DNA of 64,000 nucleotides from Rhizobium phaseoli (GTDB lineage: Bacteria > Pseudomonadota > Alphaproteobacteria > Rhizobiales > Rhizobiaceae): contig NZ_WUFT01000004.1 in the NCBI RefSeq assembly GCF_010668805.1, forward strand, positions 248,001-312,000. Reading direction: 5' to 3'. The translations under genes were made by a program, and so were the position numbers. The notes below the pieces were generated by a model, which ran no database searches, was not told where the DNA came from, and worked only from the letters and a program-made list of their open reading frames with translations. Shown here one piece after another: positions 26,483-35,609 of this stretch (the stretch's first letter is position 1; every line of letters begins with the position of its first letter).

Positions 26483-27430
26483 TCAGAACGGAGAATCCGG
26501 GAAGTAGAAGTCCTTGGCATTGTCCTTGGTGACGAGCGTCGCATCGAGGATGTAGCTGCCGTGAACAGGGACTTGATCGTAGAGTGCTGCCGCCGTCAGC
26601 TCCATGGCCGTACCGACCATTGCCGGCGGATAGAGGACGTCGACCGGGATCAGCTTGTCGCCGTCCATCACCTTCTTGACCATGTCCTTGGAGCCGGCGC
26701 CGGCGACGACATATTTGATGTCGGTGCGCTTGGCCTGCTCGATCGCCTGCAGAACGCCGACCGCCATGTCGTCATCCTGGCACCATACGACGTCGATCTT
26801 CTGATACTTGGTCAGGTAGTCCTGCATGACCTTGAAGGCATCGTCGCGGTTCCAGTTGCCGTACTGGCGGTCGAGAACCTTGACGTTCGAGCCGGCAATG
26901 CCCTTATCGAATCCGTCCTGGCGCTGCTGGTCGATCGGGATCGGCAGACCGCGGATGACGACGACCTGCGCATCAGGCGTGGTGTCCTTGATGTACTTGC
27001 CTGCGACTTCGCCGAGAGCCGGATTGTTGCCGGCGACATAGAGGTCACGCACGGAGTTGTCGTTGCTCGACGGCGCGCGGTCGACGAGGGCGACGAACTT
27101 GCCCTTGCCCTTGACTTCCTTGATGGCGTTGACGAGCGGATCGGGATCCGACGGCAGGATGACGAGAGCGTCGATGCCCTGCGTGTCGAGATCCTGCACA
27201 GCGTTTGCCTGGCTGGCAGCGTCCGGCGAGGTCTTGACGATGACGTTGAGACCAGGATGTTCGGCCATCAACAGCTTGGCGGTGCGCTCGGCATGAAACA
27301 CCACGCCCGACGTCCAGCCATGGTCGGCGGCCGGAATGGACACGCCGATAGTGAATTTCTTGTCCTCGGCGTGAGCGGCGCCGGCAAACGTCACCGCCGC
27401 AACCGCCAGGCCCAACATCAATCTATGCAT
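26483..27430 (-). CDS. Sugar ABC transporter, periplasmic binding protein (ribose type)
   Basis: A 315-residue periplasmic binding protein of the RbsB-like family. The signal peptide is MHRLMLGLAVAAVTFAGAAHA, followed by KKFTIGVSIPAADHGWTSGV. The typical DALVILPSDPDPLV and VVIRGLPIPIDQQRQDGFDK segments are present. The start has GGAGGA about six bases upstream. It is the third gene of a transporter operon with ATPase and permease upstream. The sugar is unknown. Confidence 0.9.
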   Translation of the reverse strand: MHRLMLGLAVAAVTFAGAAHAEDKKFTIGVSIPAADHGWTSGVVFHAERTAKLLMAEHPGLNVIVKTSPDAASQANAVQDLDTQGIDALVILPSDPDPLVNAIKEVKGKGKFVALVDRAPSSNDNSVRDLYVAGNNPALGEVAGKYIKDTTPDAQVVVIRGLPIPIDQQRQDGFDKGIAGSNVKVLDRQYGNWNRDDAFKVMQDYLTKYQKIDVVWCQDDDMAVGVLQAIEQAKRTDIKYVVAGAGSKDMVKKVMDGDKLIPVDVLYPPAMVGTAMELTAAALYDQVPVHGSYILDATLVTKDNAKDFYFPDSPF

Positions 27431-27542
27431 GCTATTTCCTCCCAAATTTCAGGGACTTTTCCATATCGGGACCGGACGCCCTGAAGCCCGATCAATTGCA
27501 AGGTCGTCAATTGCAAGCTTGGTCAAAGCAAACCGGGTCGAT

Positions 27543-28547
27543 TCATGATTTGCGCACCAGCGAGCGTTGCACGAACATGGCGATGATGATGATCGCACCC
27601 TGGATGGCGCCGATCAGATACTCGCTGATGAAGTTCGACAGCAGCATGATGTTGCCGACGAGTTCGAGAATGAAGGCGCCGCAGATCGTCCCCCAGACCC
27701 TGCCGGCGCCGCCCTTCAGCGCCGTGCCGCCGACGACGACGGCTGTGATCGCCTGCAGCTCCCACAGGATTCCGGTCGTTGCCGACGTCGAGCCGAGACG
27801 GGGAACATAGAGCAACACGGCAATGGCGACGCACAGGCCCTGGATGACGAAGGCAATCGTCCTGACGCGATTGACCGCGATGCCGGAATAGCGGGCAACA
27901 TCGCTGTTTGATCCCACAGCGACGACGTGGCGCCCGTAGCGGGTGCGATAGAGGATAAAGGCCGCAACCGCCGTCACTGCCAGGATCAGCACGATCGGTA
28001 CCGGCACACCGGCGATACTGCCGAAATAAGCAGGACGATAGAGCGTCTGGATATCGGCGGAGCGAAGGGTGATCGCGCCGCCCTGCGACAGCCATGTCGT
28101 CAGGCCACGATAGATGCCCATCGTTCCGAGCGTCGCGATGAAGGGCTCGATCTTGCCCACCGTGGTGATCAGGCCATTTGCCAGGCCGCAGAGCGCACCG
28201 GCGACGATCGTGAAGACGGCCGCAACCGTCAGCATCAGCACCGGGTTTTCGATGGCGCCCGAATTCATCAGCAGGATCATCAGGCTGGCGACGAAGGCCA
28301 CCATCGAGCCCACCGACAGGTCGAGATCGCCTGCTGAGATTACGAAGGTCGCCCCGACCGCGATGATGGCGATGAAGGCGCTGCGCGTCGCGACATTGGC
28401 AAGGTTGGTGATGCCGATGAAATTGGGATTGACCAGGGCTCCGACGATCAGAAGCAGCGCCAGGGCGACGAAAGGCGCGACCGCACGCAGATCGACATCC
28501 CGCCAGGATCGGCGCCGGATTTCCCTGGTCTCCTCGTTGACGCTCAT
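27543..28547 (-). CDS. Sugar ABC transporter permease (RbsC-like)
   Basis: A 334-residue inner-membrane permease of the ribose/xylose/galactose class, with about ten hydrophobic segments. The family motif is visible in GATFVISAGDLDLSVGSMVAF near residues 60-80 and in AVGSNSDVARYSGI in the cytoplasmic loop that contacts the ATPase. The ATG at 28547 is preferred; an in-frame TTG at 28559 overlaps the Shine-Dalgarno. It works with the ATPase and binding protein on either side. Confidence 0.9.
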   Translation of the reverse strand: MSVNEETREIRRRSWRDVDLRAVAPFVALALLLIVGALVNPNFIGITNLANVATRSAFIAIIAVGATFVISAGDLDLSVGSMVAFVASLMILLMNSGAIENPVLMLTVAAVFTIVAGALCGLANGLITTVGKIEPFIATLGTMGIYRGLTTWLSQGGAITLRSADIQTLYRPAYFGSIAGVPVPIVLILAVTAVAAFILYRTRYGRHVVAVGSNSDVARYSGIAVNRVRTIAFVIQGLCVAIAVLLYVPRLGSTSATTGILWELQAITAVVVGGTALKGGAGRVWGTICGAFILELVGNIMLLSNFISEYLIGAIQGAIIIIAMFVQRSLVRKS

Positions 28548-28606
28548 TTCCAAAACCAACCTCCCGCCCCATCTTTTTTGGGCATTTTATCTGTCCGCTT
28601 CAGCCC

Positions 28607-30133
28607 TCAGGCCGCCGCCTTCTTCTTCAGCCCGGCGGCGTAACGCATGATCTCCTGCTCGGAAATCTCGTCGCCCTCGAGCATGCCGACGATATGTCCT
28701 TCGCGCATCACCACCACCCGCGTGCAGAGGCCAATGACCTCCGGCATCTCCGACGAGACGACGATGATCGAGCGGCCGTCCCGCGCCAGCGCCGAGATGA
28801 AATGATAGATCTGCTGTTTGGTGCCAACATCGATGCCGCGCGTCGGCTCGTCGATGATGATGATGTCGGGCTCGGTCTCCATGACCTTGGCCAGCAGCAG
28901 CTTCTGCTGGTTTCCACCCGACATCCGGCCGGCGACGATATTGCCGTCGCGCACCCGGATATCGAAACGCCGCTTGGCCTTCGCCAGAGCAGCCGCTTCG
29001 CTGCCGGGGCTGAGATAACCGCGGCGCGAATGCCTTCCGAGCGATTGCAGCGTCAAATTGGCCATCATGCCGGAGCGCAGCAGCAGGCCCTTCGACTTGC
29101 GGTCCTTGGTCATGTAGGCGAGCCCGCAGCGATTGGCGGCATGGACATCACCGGAGGGAACCGTTTCCCCTTTGATGACCACCTCACCCTCGAGACGGGT
29201 CCGCAACCCGGCGATCGCTTCCATCAGCTCGGTGCGGCCGGAGCCGATCATGCCGGAAAAACCGATGATCTCGCCTTTGCGAACCTCGAAGCTCGCATCC
29301 CTCACATAACCCGTCGACACCGAGGCGACGCTGAGGACGATCTCCTCGTCGACATCAGGCTCGACCTTGGCGGGATAGAGACTGGAAAGTTCGCGGCCGA
29401 CCATCAATTGCGCGATCGATTCCCCGTCCAGAATCGATGTCTGCGACGTCTTGATCCATTGGCCGTCGCGCAGCACCGTGACACGATCGGTCAGCTCCAT
29501 CACCTCGTCGAGCTTGTGGGACACGAAGACGAAGCTGGTGCCCTGGTCACGCAGCTTGCGAACCTGCTTGAAGAGCATATTGGTCTCTTCCCGCGACAGC
29601 ACCGCGGTCGGCTCATCCATGAACACCACCCGCGCTTCGCGGCTGATTGCCTTGGCGATTTCGACCATCTGCTTGTCGGCGATGGAAAGCGTGCTGATCA
29701 GCGCATTCTCATCGACATGCGAACCGAGCACATCAAGAACCTTGCGTGTCTCCGAACGCATGTATTTGCGGTCGAGCACACCGAAGCGCGTGACTTCGCG
29801 CCCGAGAAAGAGGCTCTCCGTCACCGTCAGATGTTCGGCGAGGTTGAATTCCTGGTGAATGATGACGATGCCGAGCGCCTCGGCGGCACCGTTGGGCGGC
29901 AGGACGACAGGTTTGCCGTCAAGCAGAATTTCGCCGGAACTCGGCTGTTCGAAACCGGACAATACCTTGACAAGCGTGGATTTGCCGGCGCCATTTTCAC
30001 CCATCAGCGCATGGATTTCGCCGGCGCGGAGATCGAAATTCACGCTGAAGAGGACCTGCACCCCACTGAAGGATTTGCATATGCGCCTGGCGGACAGCAC
30101 CACGGGTGCGGTGTCGGCAGTCTCCACGGTCAT
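28607..30133 (-). CDS. Sugar ABC transporter, duplicated ATP-binding protein (RbsA/MglA-like)
   Basis: A 508-residue protein with two ABC domains. The first has Walker A GENGAGKST near residue 45 and signature region LSIADKQMVEIAKAIS followed by VFMDEPTAVLS. The second has the degenerate Walker A GMIGSGRTELMEA typical of this class, then GGNQQKLLLAK and IIIDEPTRGIDVG. It energises sugar uptake at the inner membrane. GGAGGA lies six bases before the start. The gene is divergent from a LacI regulator, with twin operators between them. Confidence 0.93.
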   Translation of the reverse strand: MTVETADTAPVVLSARRICKSFSGVQVLFSVNFDLRAGEIHALMGENGAGKSTLVKVLSGFEQPSSGEILLDGKPVVLPPNGAAEALGIVIIHQEFNLAEHLTVTESLFLGREVTRFGVLDRKYMRSETRKVLDVLGSHVDENALISTLSIADKQMVEIAKAISREARVVFMDEPTAVLSREETNMLFKQVRKLRDQGTSFVFVSHKLDEVMELTDRVTVLRDGQWIKTSQTSILDGESIAQLMVGRELSSLYPAKVEPDVDEEIVLSVASVSTGYVRDASFEVRKGEIIGFSGMIGSGRTELMEAIAGLRTRLEGEVVIKGETVPSGDVHAANRCGLAYMTKDRKSKGLLLRSGMMANLTLQSLGRHSRRGYLSPGSEAAALAKAKRRFDIRVRDGNIVAGRMSGGNQQKLLLAKVMETEPDIIIIDEPTRGIDVGTKQQIYHFISALARDGRSIIVVSSEMPEVIGLCTRVVVMREGHIVGMLEGDEISEQEIMRYAAGLKKKAAA

Positions 30134-30174
30134 CAGATCCTCCCCAAGCGGTTCTCCGGCCGCTAAGCACCTTA

Positions 30175-30209
30175 TGTAAACCTTTACATACATCGTGTAA
30201 AGGTTTACA
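30175..30209. promoter_or_regulatory. Twin LacI-family operators in the divergent promoter region
   Basis: Two perfect 14-base palindromes, TGTAAACCTTTACA (30175-30188) and TGTAAAGGTTTACA (30196-30209), differ only in their central bases and lie 21 bases apart, two helical turns. They match the LacI/GalR core TGTAAA-NN-TTTACA. They sit between the transporter ATPase and the LacI gene, so the regulator probably represses both directions cooperatively. Confidence 0.85.
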
Positions 30210-30302
30210 TCGTTGATTTACACAGATCAGTTGAAGCCTGCCTTTGACCTCCCGACAAGTCTGTGTAGTGTCGCGGCGAAGACAGCCCCAAGGCAGAGCC
30301 CA

Positions 30303-31334
30303 GTGTCGAATTCCACGCCCGCAACAATCGAAGACGTCGCCCGGATCGCCGAGGTCTCCATCGCGACGGTGTCCCGGGCAATCCATATGCCAGAGAAGGT
30401 CGCCAATTCCACCCGCCTCAAGGTCAACCAGGCGATCGCCATCACCGGTTACACCACCAATGCCATGGCGCGCAGCCTGAGGCTCGGCCGCTCCAACATG
30501 ATCCTCGTCGTGGCGCCCGATATCGGCGACCCCAATTTCTCCAACATTCTCGTCGGGCTGGAAAACGAGGCCCGCGCCCACGGCTACGGCATCCTGATCG
30601 GCCACACGCAGAACGACGCCCAGCGCGGCCTCGAATATCTGAAATTCCTGAATTCCAACCAGGCAGCCGGGCTGATCCTGTTTACCGGCATCCTGCCCTT
30701 CGGGCATCAGACGATGACTGCGCGGCTGCCGCCGAGCGTCGGCGTTTTCGAGCCTGTTTTCAACGGCGGCATTCCCTATGTCGGCGTCGACGATACCGAG
30801 GGCGCCAGGAAAGCGGTGGACCTGCTGCTGGCCGAAGGGCATCGCAAGATCGCCTTCATCGGCGATTCGCGCACCCGGCTTGCCTATACCAGGCGCCGCA
30901 TGGGTTATGATGCCGGCCTCGACGCCGCCGGCGTCCCGCCGGACTTGCGGATCGTGCTCGAAGGCGATGGCACGATCGAGAGCGGGCGGCATGCGGTCGA
31001 ACAGCTTTTCATGCGCGACACGCTTCCGACCGCCTTCATGTGCGTCAACGACCAGACGGCGATCGGCGTCATGGTCGGGCTCGGCGCGCGAGGCTACGAC
31101 ATTCCGGGAGATTTCTCGGTGACCGGTTTCGACGACGTGCCGCAGGCCGTCTTCATATCACCGCCGCTGACTACGATCCGCCAGCCGAGAACGGCGATCG
31201 GCAAACAGGCGATGGCGCTGCTGCTCGAACTCCTGTCCGATGGCCGGCCGACCGAAACGGAAATCCTGCTCCGGCCGGATCTAGTGGTTCGAAACTCCGT
31301 CTCTGCGCCGTCGCGCAACTGGTCGAAGCGTTGA
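30303..31334 (+). CDS. LacI-family regulator of the sugar transporter operon
   Basis: A 343-residue LacI-type repressor. The helix-turn-helix IEDVARIAEVSIATVSRAI starts about nine residues from the chosen GTG at 30303, which gives the normal family length. The frame remains open upstream to 30213, but that stretch covers promoter DNA. The effector domain ends with SVTGFDDVPQAVFISPPLTT. The twin operators upstream and the divergent transporter indicate a local repressor. The inducer sugar is unknown. Confidence 0.9.
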   Translation: MSNSTPATIEDVARIAEVSIATVSRAIHMPEKVANSTRLKVNQAIAITGYTTNAMARSLRLGRSNMILVVAPDIGDPNFSNILVGLENEARAHGYGILIGHTQNDAQRGLEYLKFLNSNQAAGLILFTGILPFGHQTMTARLPPSVGVFEPVFNGGIPYVGVDDTEGARKAVDLLLAEGHRKIAFIGDSRTRLAYTRRRMGYDAGLDAAGVPPDLRIVLEGDGTIESGRHAVEQLFMRDTLPTAFMCVNDQTAIGVMVGLGARGYDIPGDFSVTGFDDVPQAVFISPPLTTIRQPRTAIGKQAMALLLELLSDGRPTETEILLRPDLVVRNSVSAPSRNWSKR

Positions 31335-31382
31335 GCCGATAGAGGCTGAGGACTGAGCGCCCGCAGCCATTCTGAAAGGGTT

Positions 31383-31409
31383 GCGCCGGCGACCGCTGGC
31401 CGCCGGCGC
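31383..31409. terminator. GC-rich hairpin between convergent genes
   Basis: GCGCCGGCG (31383-31391) pairs perfectly with CGCCGGCGC (31401-31409) between the convergent LacI and xylA genes. There is no long T-run on either side, so termination efficiency is uncertain. Confidence 0.5.
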
Positions 31410-31415
31410 GCTTGA

Positions 31416-32726
31416 TCAGACGTAACGATTGACGACGTTCTCGAGCAGTTCCTGCTTGCCTGATCTCGGCTGCGGATTGACGTCCTTGGTCTCGACCCAG
31501 GTCGTGATCTCATCCAGCGAATACTCGCCGCGGAAGAGCTTCTGCGCCTCGGCGGATTCCCAGCCGGCATAACGATCGGCGAGCGGCTGCGACAGAGCCT
31601 TGTCCTCGATCATCCTGGCAGCGGCCTTCAGGCCGCGGGCGCAGCAATCCATCCCGCCGATGTGACCGATCAGCAGATCCGCCGGGTCGAGAGACTGGCG
31701 GCGCAGCTTCGAGTCGAAATTGGTGCCGCCGGTTTTGAAGCCGCCGCCTGCCAGAACGTGATAGTAAGCGAGCGCCATTTCGGGAACATTGTTCGGGAAC
31801 TGGTCGGTATCCCAGCCGGACTGGTAGTCGTTGCGGTTCATGTCGATCGAGCCGAAGATGCCGAGCGCATTGGCAAGCGCCAGCTCGTGCTCGAAGGAGT
31901 GGCCGGCAAGGATCGCGTGGCCCTGCTCGATATTGAGCTTCACCTCGTTTTCAAGTCCGTGCTTCTTGAGGAAGCCATAGACGGTCGCAACGTCGTAATC
32001 ATACTGGTGCTTGGTCGGCTCCTGCGGCTTCGGCTCAATCAGGATCGTGCCCTTGTAACCGATCTTGTGCTTGTATTCGACGACGAGGTTGAGGAAGCGT
32101 CCGAGCTGGTCGAGTTCACGCTTGAGATCGGTGTTGAGCAGCGTCTCGTAGCCTTCGCGGCCGCCCCAGAGAACGTAGTTTTCACCGCCCAGCTTCTGCG
32201 TGGCGTCGATGCAGGTCTTGACCGTCGCAGCGGCGAAAGCAAAAACGTCAGGATCCGGATTGGTCGCCGCACCCGACATGTAACGGCGGTTCGAGAAGAG
32301 GTTCGCCGTGCCCCAGAGCAGCTTGGTGCCGGTGGAAGCCTGCTTTTCGGCGAAGTAGTCGACAATCTCGTTCAGGTTCTTGGTGTTTTCGGCAAAATTC
32401 TTGCCCTCCGGACGCACGTCGGCGTCATGGAAGCAGTAATAGGGCGAGCCGAGCAGCGAGAAGAATTCGAAAGCGACGTCAGCCTTAAGCTTGGCAGCCT
32501 TCATCGTGTCTTCGAACCAGGGACGCAGGAAGGTCTGACCACCGAAGGGGTCACCGCCCGGCCAGGTGAAGGTGTGCCAGTAGGCGACGGCAAAACGCAG
32601 ATGGTCTTCCATGCGCTTGCCCATGACGATTTCATCAGGCTGGTAATGGCGGAAGGCCAGCGGATTAGTGCTGTCGGGGCCTTCGTATTTTATTTTCTGG
32701 ATATCGCCGAAAAATCCGGTGCTCAT
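31416..32726 (-). CDS. xylA: Xylose isomerase
   Basis: A 436-residue xylose isomerase of the longer class II type. The active-site histidine region is [13 protein letters not shown] near residue 100, and the metal ligands appear in [33 protein letters not shown] and [10 protein letters not shown]. It converts D-xylose to D-xylulose in the cytoplasm. AAGGAG lies eight bases upstream of the ATG. It follows xylB on the same strand across a palindromic repeat, forming a regulator-xylB-xylA cluster. Confidence 0.96.
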   Translation of the reverse strand: MSTGFFGDIQKIKYEGPDSTNPLAFRHYQPDEIVMGKRMEDHLRFAVAYWHTFTWPGGDPFGGQTFLRPWFEDTMKAAKLKADVAFEFFSLLGSPYYCFHDADVRPEGKNFAENTKNLNEIVDYFAEKQASTGTKLLWGTANLFSNRRYMSGAATNPDPDVFAFAAATVKTCIDATQKLGGENYVLWGGREGYETLLNTDLKRELDQLGRFLNLVVEYKHKIGYKGTILIEPKPQEPTKHQYDYDVATVYGFLKKHGLENEVKLNIEQGHAILAGHSFEHELALANALGIFGSIDMNRNDYQSGWDTDQFPNNVPEMALAYYHVLAGGGFKTGGTNFDSKLRRQSLDPADLLIGHIGGMDCCARGLKAAARMIEDKALSQPLADRYAGWESAEAQKLFRGEYSLDEITTWVETKDVNPQPRSGKQELLENVVNRYV

Positions 32727-32773
32727 CTTGGGTCTCCTTGGGTCGTAGTTCAGTCTTGTCGTTTGTGCCGTCT

Positions 32774-32891
32774 GGCCCCCTCATCCGACCCTTCGGGCCA
32801 CCTTCTCCCCCAGGGGAGAAGGTGATGAGGCGCCGCCGCGTGTCTCTTCTCCCCAGCGGGGGGAAAGTGCCGGCAGGCGGATGAGGGGGCC
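32774..32891. repeat. Palindromic intergenic repeat between xylB and xylA
   Basis: Perfect 14-base boundary arms GGCCCCCTCATCCG (32774-32787) and CGGATGAGGGGGCC (32878-32891) enclose two further CTTCTCCCC/GGGGAGAA hairpins. The boundary theme is shared with the element at 24916-25054. It would fold strongly in the xylBA transcript. Confidence 0.8.
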
Positions 32892-32905
32892 GCTGGCTCC
32901 AGTTC

Positions 32906-34360
32906 TCAATGCGCCAGCGATTTGATCGCCGGATAGAGTGCGCGGTAACGCTTGTAGGCATCCTCATAAGCGCCGCTCAGTGCTGACACTGGCTCGATCG
33001 TGCCCGATGTCACCGGCGGCGTGCAGACGGCAATCGGATCTGCCCCGGTTGCCGCGATCAGGCCGAGGCGGGCGGCGCCGAAGGCCGCGCCGAAATCGCC
33101 ATCGGCGGGGAGGTCGACCGGAACGCCGAGCGCGGTCGCGATCGACGCCAGCCAGTAACGCGAGCGCGAACCGCCGCCGATCGCCGTGACGCGGGATATG
33201 CCGGTGCCGGCCGAGCGCAGCGCTTCGAGATTGTCTCGGATGGCAAAGGCAACACCTTCGAGCACCGCCTGGGTGAGAACGACACGGCTGCTTTCATGTT
33301 CAAGGCCGACGAAGGCCCCACGGATGACGGCATCATTGTGCGGCGTGCGCTCGCCGGAGAGATAGGGGAGAAAGCTGACGCCGGTCGGCGCCTTCAACGT
33401 CTCACCGAGTTCTCCGGTCAGGTCGGCGGCCGATTTGCCGGTGACGCCGGAATGCCAGTTAAGTGCATCTGTGGCCGACAGGATGACGCCCATCTGGTGC
33501 CAGGTGTTCGGCAACGCGTGGCAGAAGGCATGCACGGCGCTTTCCGGCTTCGGCAGATAGGAACCGTTGGCGGCAAAAAGCACGCCTGACGTGCCGAGCG
33601 AGACGAAGGCGGCGCCATCGCTGACCGTGCCCATGCCGCAGGCCGAGGCTGCGTTGTCGCCGGCGCCGCCCGCAACGACGGCATCGCCGGAAATACCCCA
33701 TTGCGCAGCAAGTTCCGCCCGCAGCTTGCCGGCCTGCCCGGTGCCTTCGACGAGTGCCGGCATCTGCTCCTCGGAAAGATTGGTGGCGGCCAGCAGTTCG
33801 GACGACCAGGCCCGCTTGCCGGTATCGAGCCAGGCGGTGCCGGCCGAATCCGACATTTCGGAGATATAGTCGCCGGTCAGCCAAAGACGCAGATAATCCT
33901 TCGGCAAGAGCACCTTAGCGATCCTGGCGAAGATATCGGGCTCATGCTTCTCGACCCAGGCGAGCTTCGGCGCGGTAAAGCCCGGGAAGACGATATTGCC
34001 GGTAAGCGCGCGAAAGCGCGGATCGGCATCGAGGGCCGCAGCCTCGACGTGGCTGCGCGTGTCGTTCCAAAGGATGCAAGGACGCAGCACCTTATCAGTG
34101 GCATCGATGAGCGTCGCGCCGTGCATCTGACCGGAAAGGCCGATGCCCTTGACTGCAGCCAACTCCTTCGGATGTTTCGCCTTGAGCCCGGCGACAGCCT
34201 CCTCCGTCGCACGCACCCAGTGGGCCGGCTCCTGCTCCGACCAGCCGGAATGCGGGCGCGAGACGTCGAGCGAACCATTGGCCGAGCCGACGATCTTCTG
34301 ATCGCCGTCGATCAGCATCGCCTTGACGCCGGACGTTCCGAGATCGAGACCGAGATACAT
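32906..34360 (-). CDS. xylB: Xylulokinase
   Basis: A 484-residue FGGY-family sugar kinase. The N-terminal phosphate motif is LGLDLGTSGVKAMLID, the substrate region SGQMHGATLID, and the C-terminal nucleotide motif RVTAIGGGSRSRYW. It phosphorylates D-xylulose to xylulose 5-phosphate, feeding the pentose phosphate pathway. AAGGAG lies about eight bases before the ATG. It starts 19 bases after a LacI regulator and is followed by xylA, which confirms the assignment. Confidence 0.95.
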   Translation of the reverse strand: MYLGLDLGTSGVKAMLIDGDQKIVGSANGSLDVSRPHSGWSEQEPAHWVRATEEAVAGLKAKHPKELAAVKGIGLSGQMHGATLIDATDKVLRPCILWNDTRSHVEAAALDADPRFRALTGNIVFPGFTAPKLAWVEKHEPDIFARIAKVLLPKDYLRLWLTGDYISEMSDSAGTAWLDTGKRAWSSELLAATNLSEEQMPALVEGTGQAGKLRAELAAQWGISGDAVVAGGAGDNAASACGMGTVSDGAAFVSLGTSGVLFAANGSYLPKPESAVHAFCHALPNTWHQMGVILSATDALNWHSGVTGKSAADLTGELGETLKAPTGVSFLPYLSGERTPHNDAVIRGAFVGLEHESSRVVLTQAVLEGVAFAIRDNLEALRSAGTGISRVTAIGGGSRSRYWLASIATALGVPVDLPADGDFGAAFGAARLGLIAATGADPIAVCTPPVTSGTIEPVSALSGAYEDAYKRYRALYPAIKSLAH

Positions 34361-34379
34361 GGGGTATTCTCCTTTGCCG

Positions 34380-35402
34380 TTACGGCAGATTGTCTTTCAG
34401 GAATATGTCGAGGCGGATGCGCTCCTGCGCTTCGATGACGGCAAGCCCGTCCGCCTTAGCTTTCAATACACGGATGGCGCTGCGCACCTCATGGCCGGCA
34501 TCCTGGTTGAGGATCGCGTCGATCGTATTGTCGACAAGTGCTGCGCGCGTATGGGCGGTGAGCTCATGGGCAATGACCGTCAGCGTCCGGTCGACGGCCT
34601 TCTCCTTCAACGCCCGGATCAGACCGCGATTGCCGGCGCCAAGGCTGTAGACGCCGATGATACCGGCATTCCCGAGCGCGTCGGCGACGAGCCTATGGGC
34701 GACTTCGGGGTCATCGCGGCCTTCGAGAACCGGCAGGATCGCAAGATGAGGAAATTCCGCGGCCATAACAGCGGCAAAGCCCTCCAACCGCTCACGATGG
34801 TCGCGCACCAGCATGGAACCGGCAAGCACCGCAATCTCACCCTTTCGCGGCCCGAGAAAGCGCCCGAGCAGGCGGGCCGCCGTGCGGCCGGCCGCAATGT
34901 TGTCGACGCCGGCATAGTGATGGCGCAGCGACCCGGTGAGATCGGAAACCAGAGTGACGATAGGAAAGCGCTCGCGCACCAGCCTGTCGACGGTGGCGCG
35001 CACCTCAGGCGCATCGGTCGCGACCATCGCGATGCCGCAAGGCCTCTCCCGGGAAAGCTCTTCGAGCACAAAAACAAGGGCGGCCGGATCGAAAGCCGGC
35101 ACCTCGATGGTGCGGATATCGGTACGCTCGGCCGGCGAGCGGAGCACCGCCTGCCGGATCTCGGCATTGAGCCCGTGCATGAAGGAATTGTCGCTGGCCG
35201 GCAGGATGAACACCAATGGATACGTACGTCCCTTGGCGAGATTGGCGGCGGCGACGTCTCTGATATAACCGAGCTCACGGATCGCCGTTTCGACCTTCTC
35301 CCGCGTGACGTGACGCACACCGGGACGCTGGTTGAGAACCCGGTCGACAGTCGCGAGACTGACACCGGCGGCAGCGGCGATATCGTGAACTGTTGGCCTC
35401 AT
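34380..35402 (-). CDS. LacI-family regulator heading the xylBA cluster
   Basis: A 340-residue LacI-type regulator. The helix-turn-helix VHDIAAAAGVSLATVDRVLNQ begins at residue 5 of the chosen start, with AGGAGG five bases upstream. The effector domain is of the ribose-binding type (FILPASDNSFMHGLNAEI onward), a branch often found with sugar and polyol operons. It precedes xylB by 19 bases, so it is probably cotranscribed and controls its own operon through the palindrome at 35434-35453. Confidence 0.9.
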   Translation of the reverse strand: MRPTVHDIAAAAGVSLATVDRVLNQRPGVRHVTREKVETAIRELGYIRDVAAANLAKGRTYPLVFILPASDNSFMHGLNAEIRQAVLRSPAERTDIRTIEVPAFDPAALVFVLEELSRERPCGIAMVATDAPEVRATVDRLVRERFPIVTLVSDLTGSLRHHYAGVDNIAAGRTAARLLGRFLGPRKGEIAVLAGSMLVRDHRERLEGFAAVMAAEFPHLAILPVLEGRDDPEVAHRLVADALGNAGIIGVYSLGAGNRGLIRALKEKAVDRTLTVIAHELTAHTRAALVDNTIDAILNQDAGHEVRSAIRVLKAKADGLAVIEAQERIRLDIFLKDNLP

Positions 35403-35433
35403 CGTTCCTCCTGACGAGACAATTAGCGCCAAA

Positions 35434-35453
35434 TTTGATGTACGTAAATCAAA
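35434..35453. promoter_or_regulatory. Near-perfect operator palindrome before the xyl-cluster LacI gene
   Basis: TTTGATGTACGTAAATCAAA is a 20-base inverted repeat with one mismatched pair, centred on TACGTA. It lies 32 bases upstream of the regulator start, a position expected for autorepression. The CG at the centre is typical of LacI-family sites. Confidence 0.75.
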
Positions 35454-35560
35454 AAATCGAACAAGCCGATTTCCTCACCGATTTTCCGGCATTGATACCT
35501 GCTTCGGACTGATCCCGCCAGCGATCATCCGCCCGATGGCATAGAGGTCGGAAACCGGCA

Positions 35561-35588
35561 ACAAAAAGGCCCTCCGGAGAGGGCCTTT
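35561..35588 (-). terminator. Intrinsic terminator of the efflux operon
   Basis: AAAGGCCCTC and GAGGGCCTTT form a perfect ten-base stem around a CGGA loop (35565-35588). On the minus strand the stem is followed by TTTTTGT, and it lies 22 bases after the stop of the efflux permease gene. Confidence 0.88.
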
Positions 35589-35609
35589 CAAGGGGCGGCA
35601 GGCCGGAGG

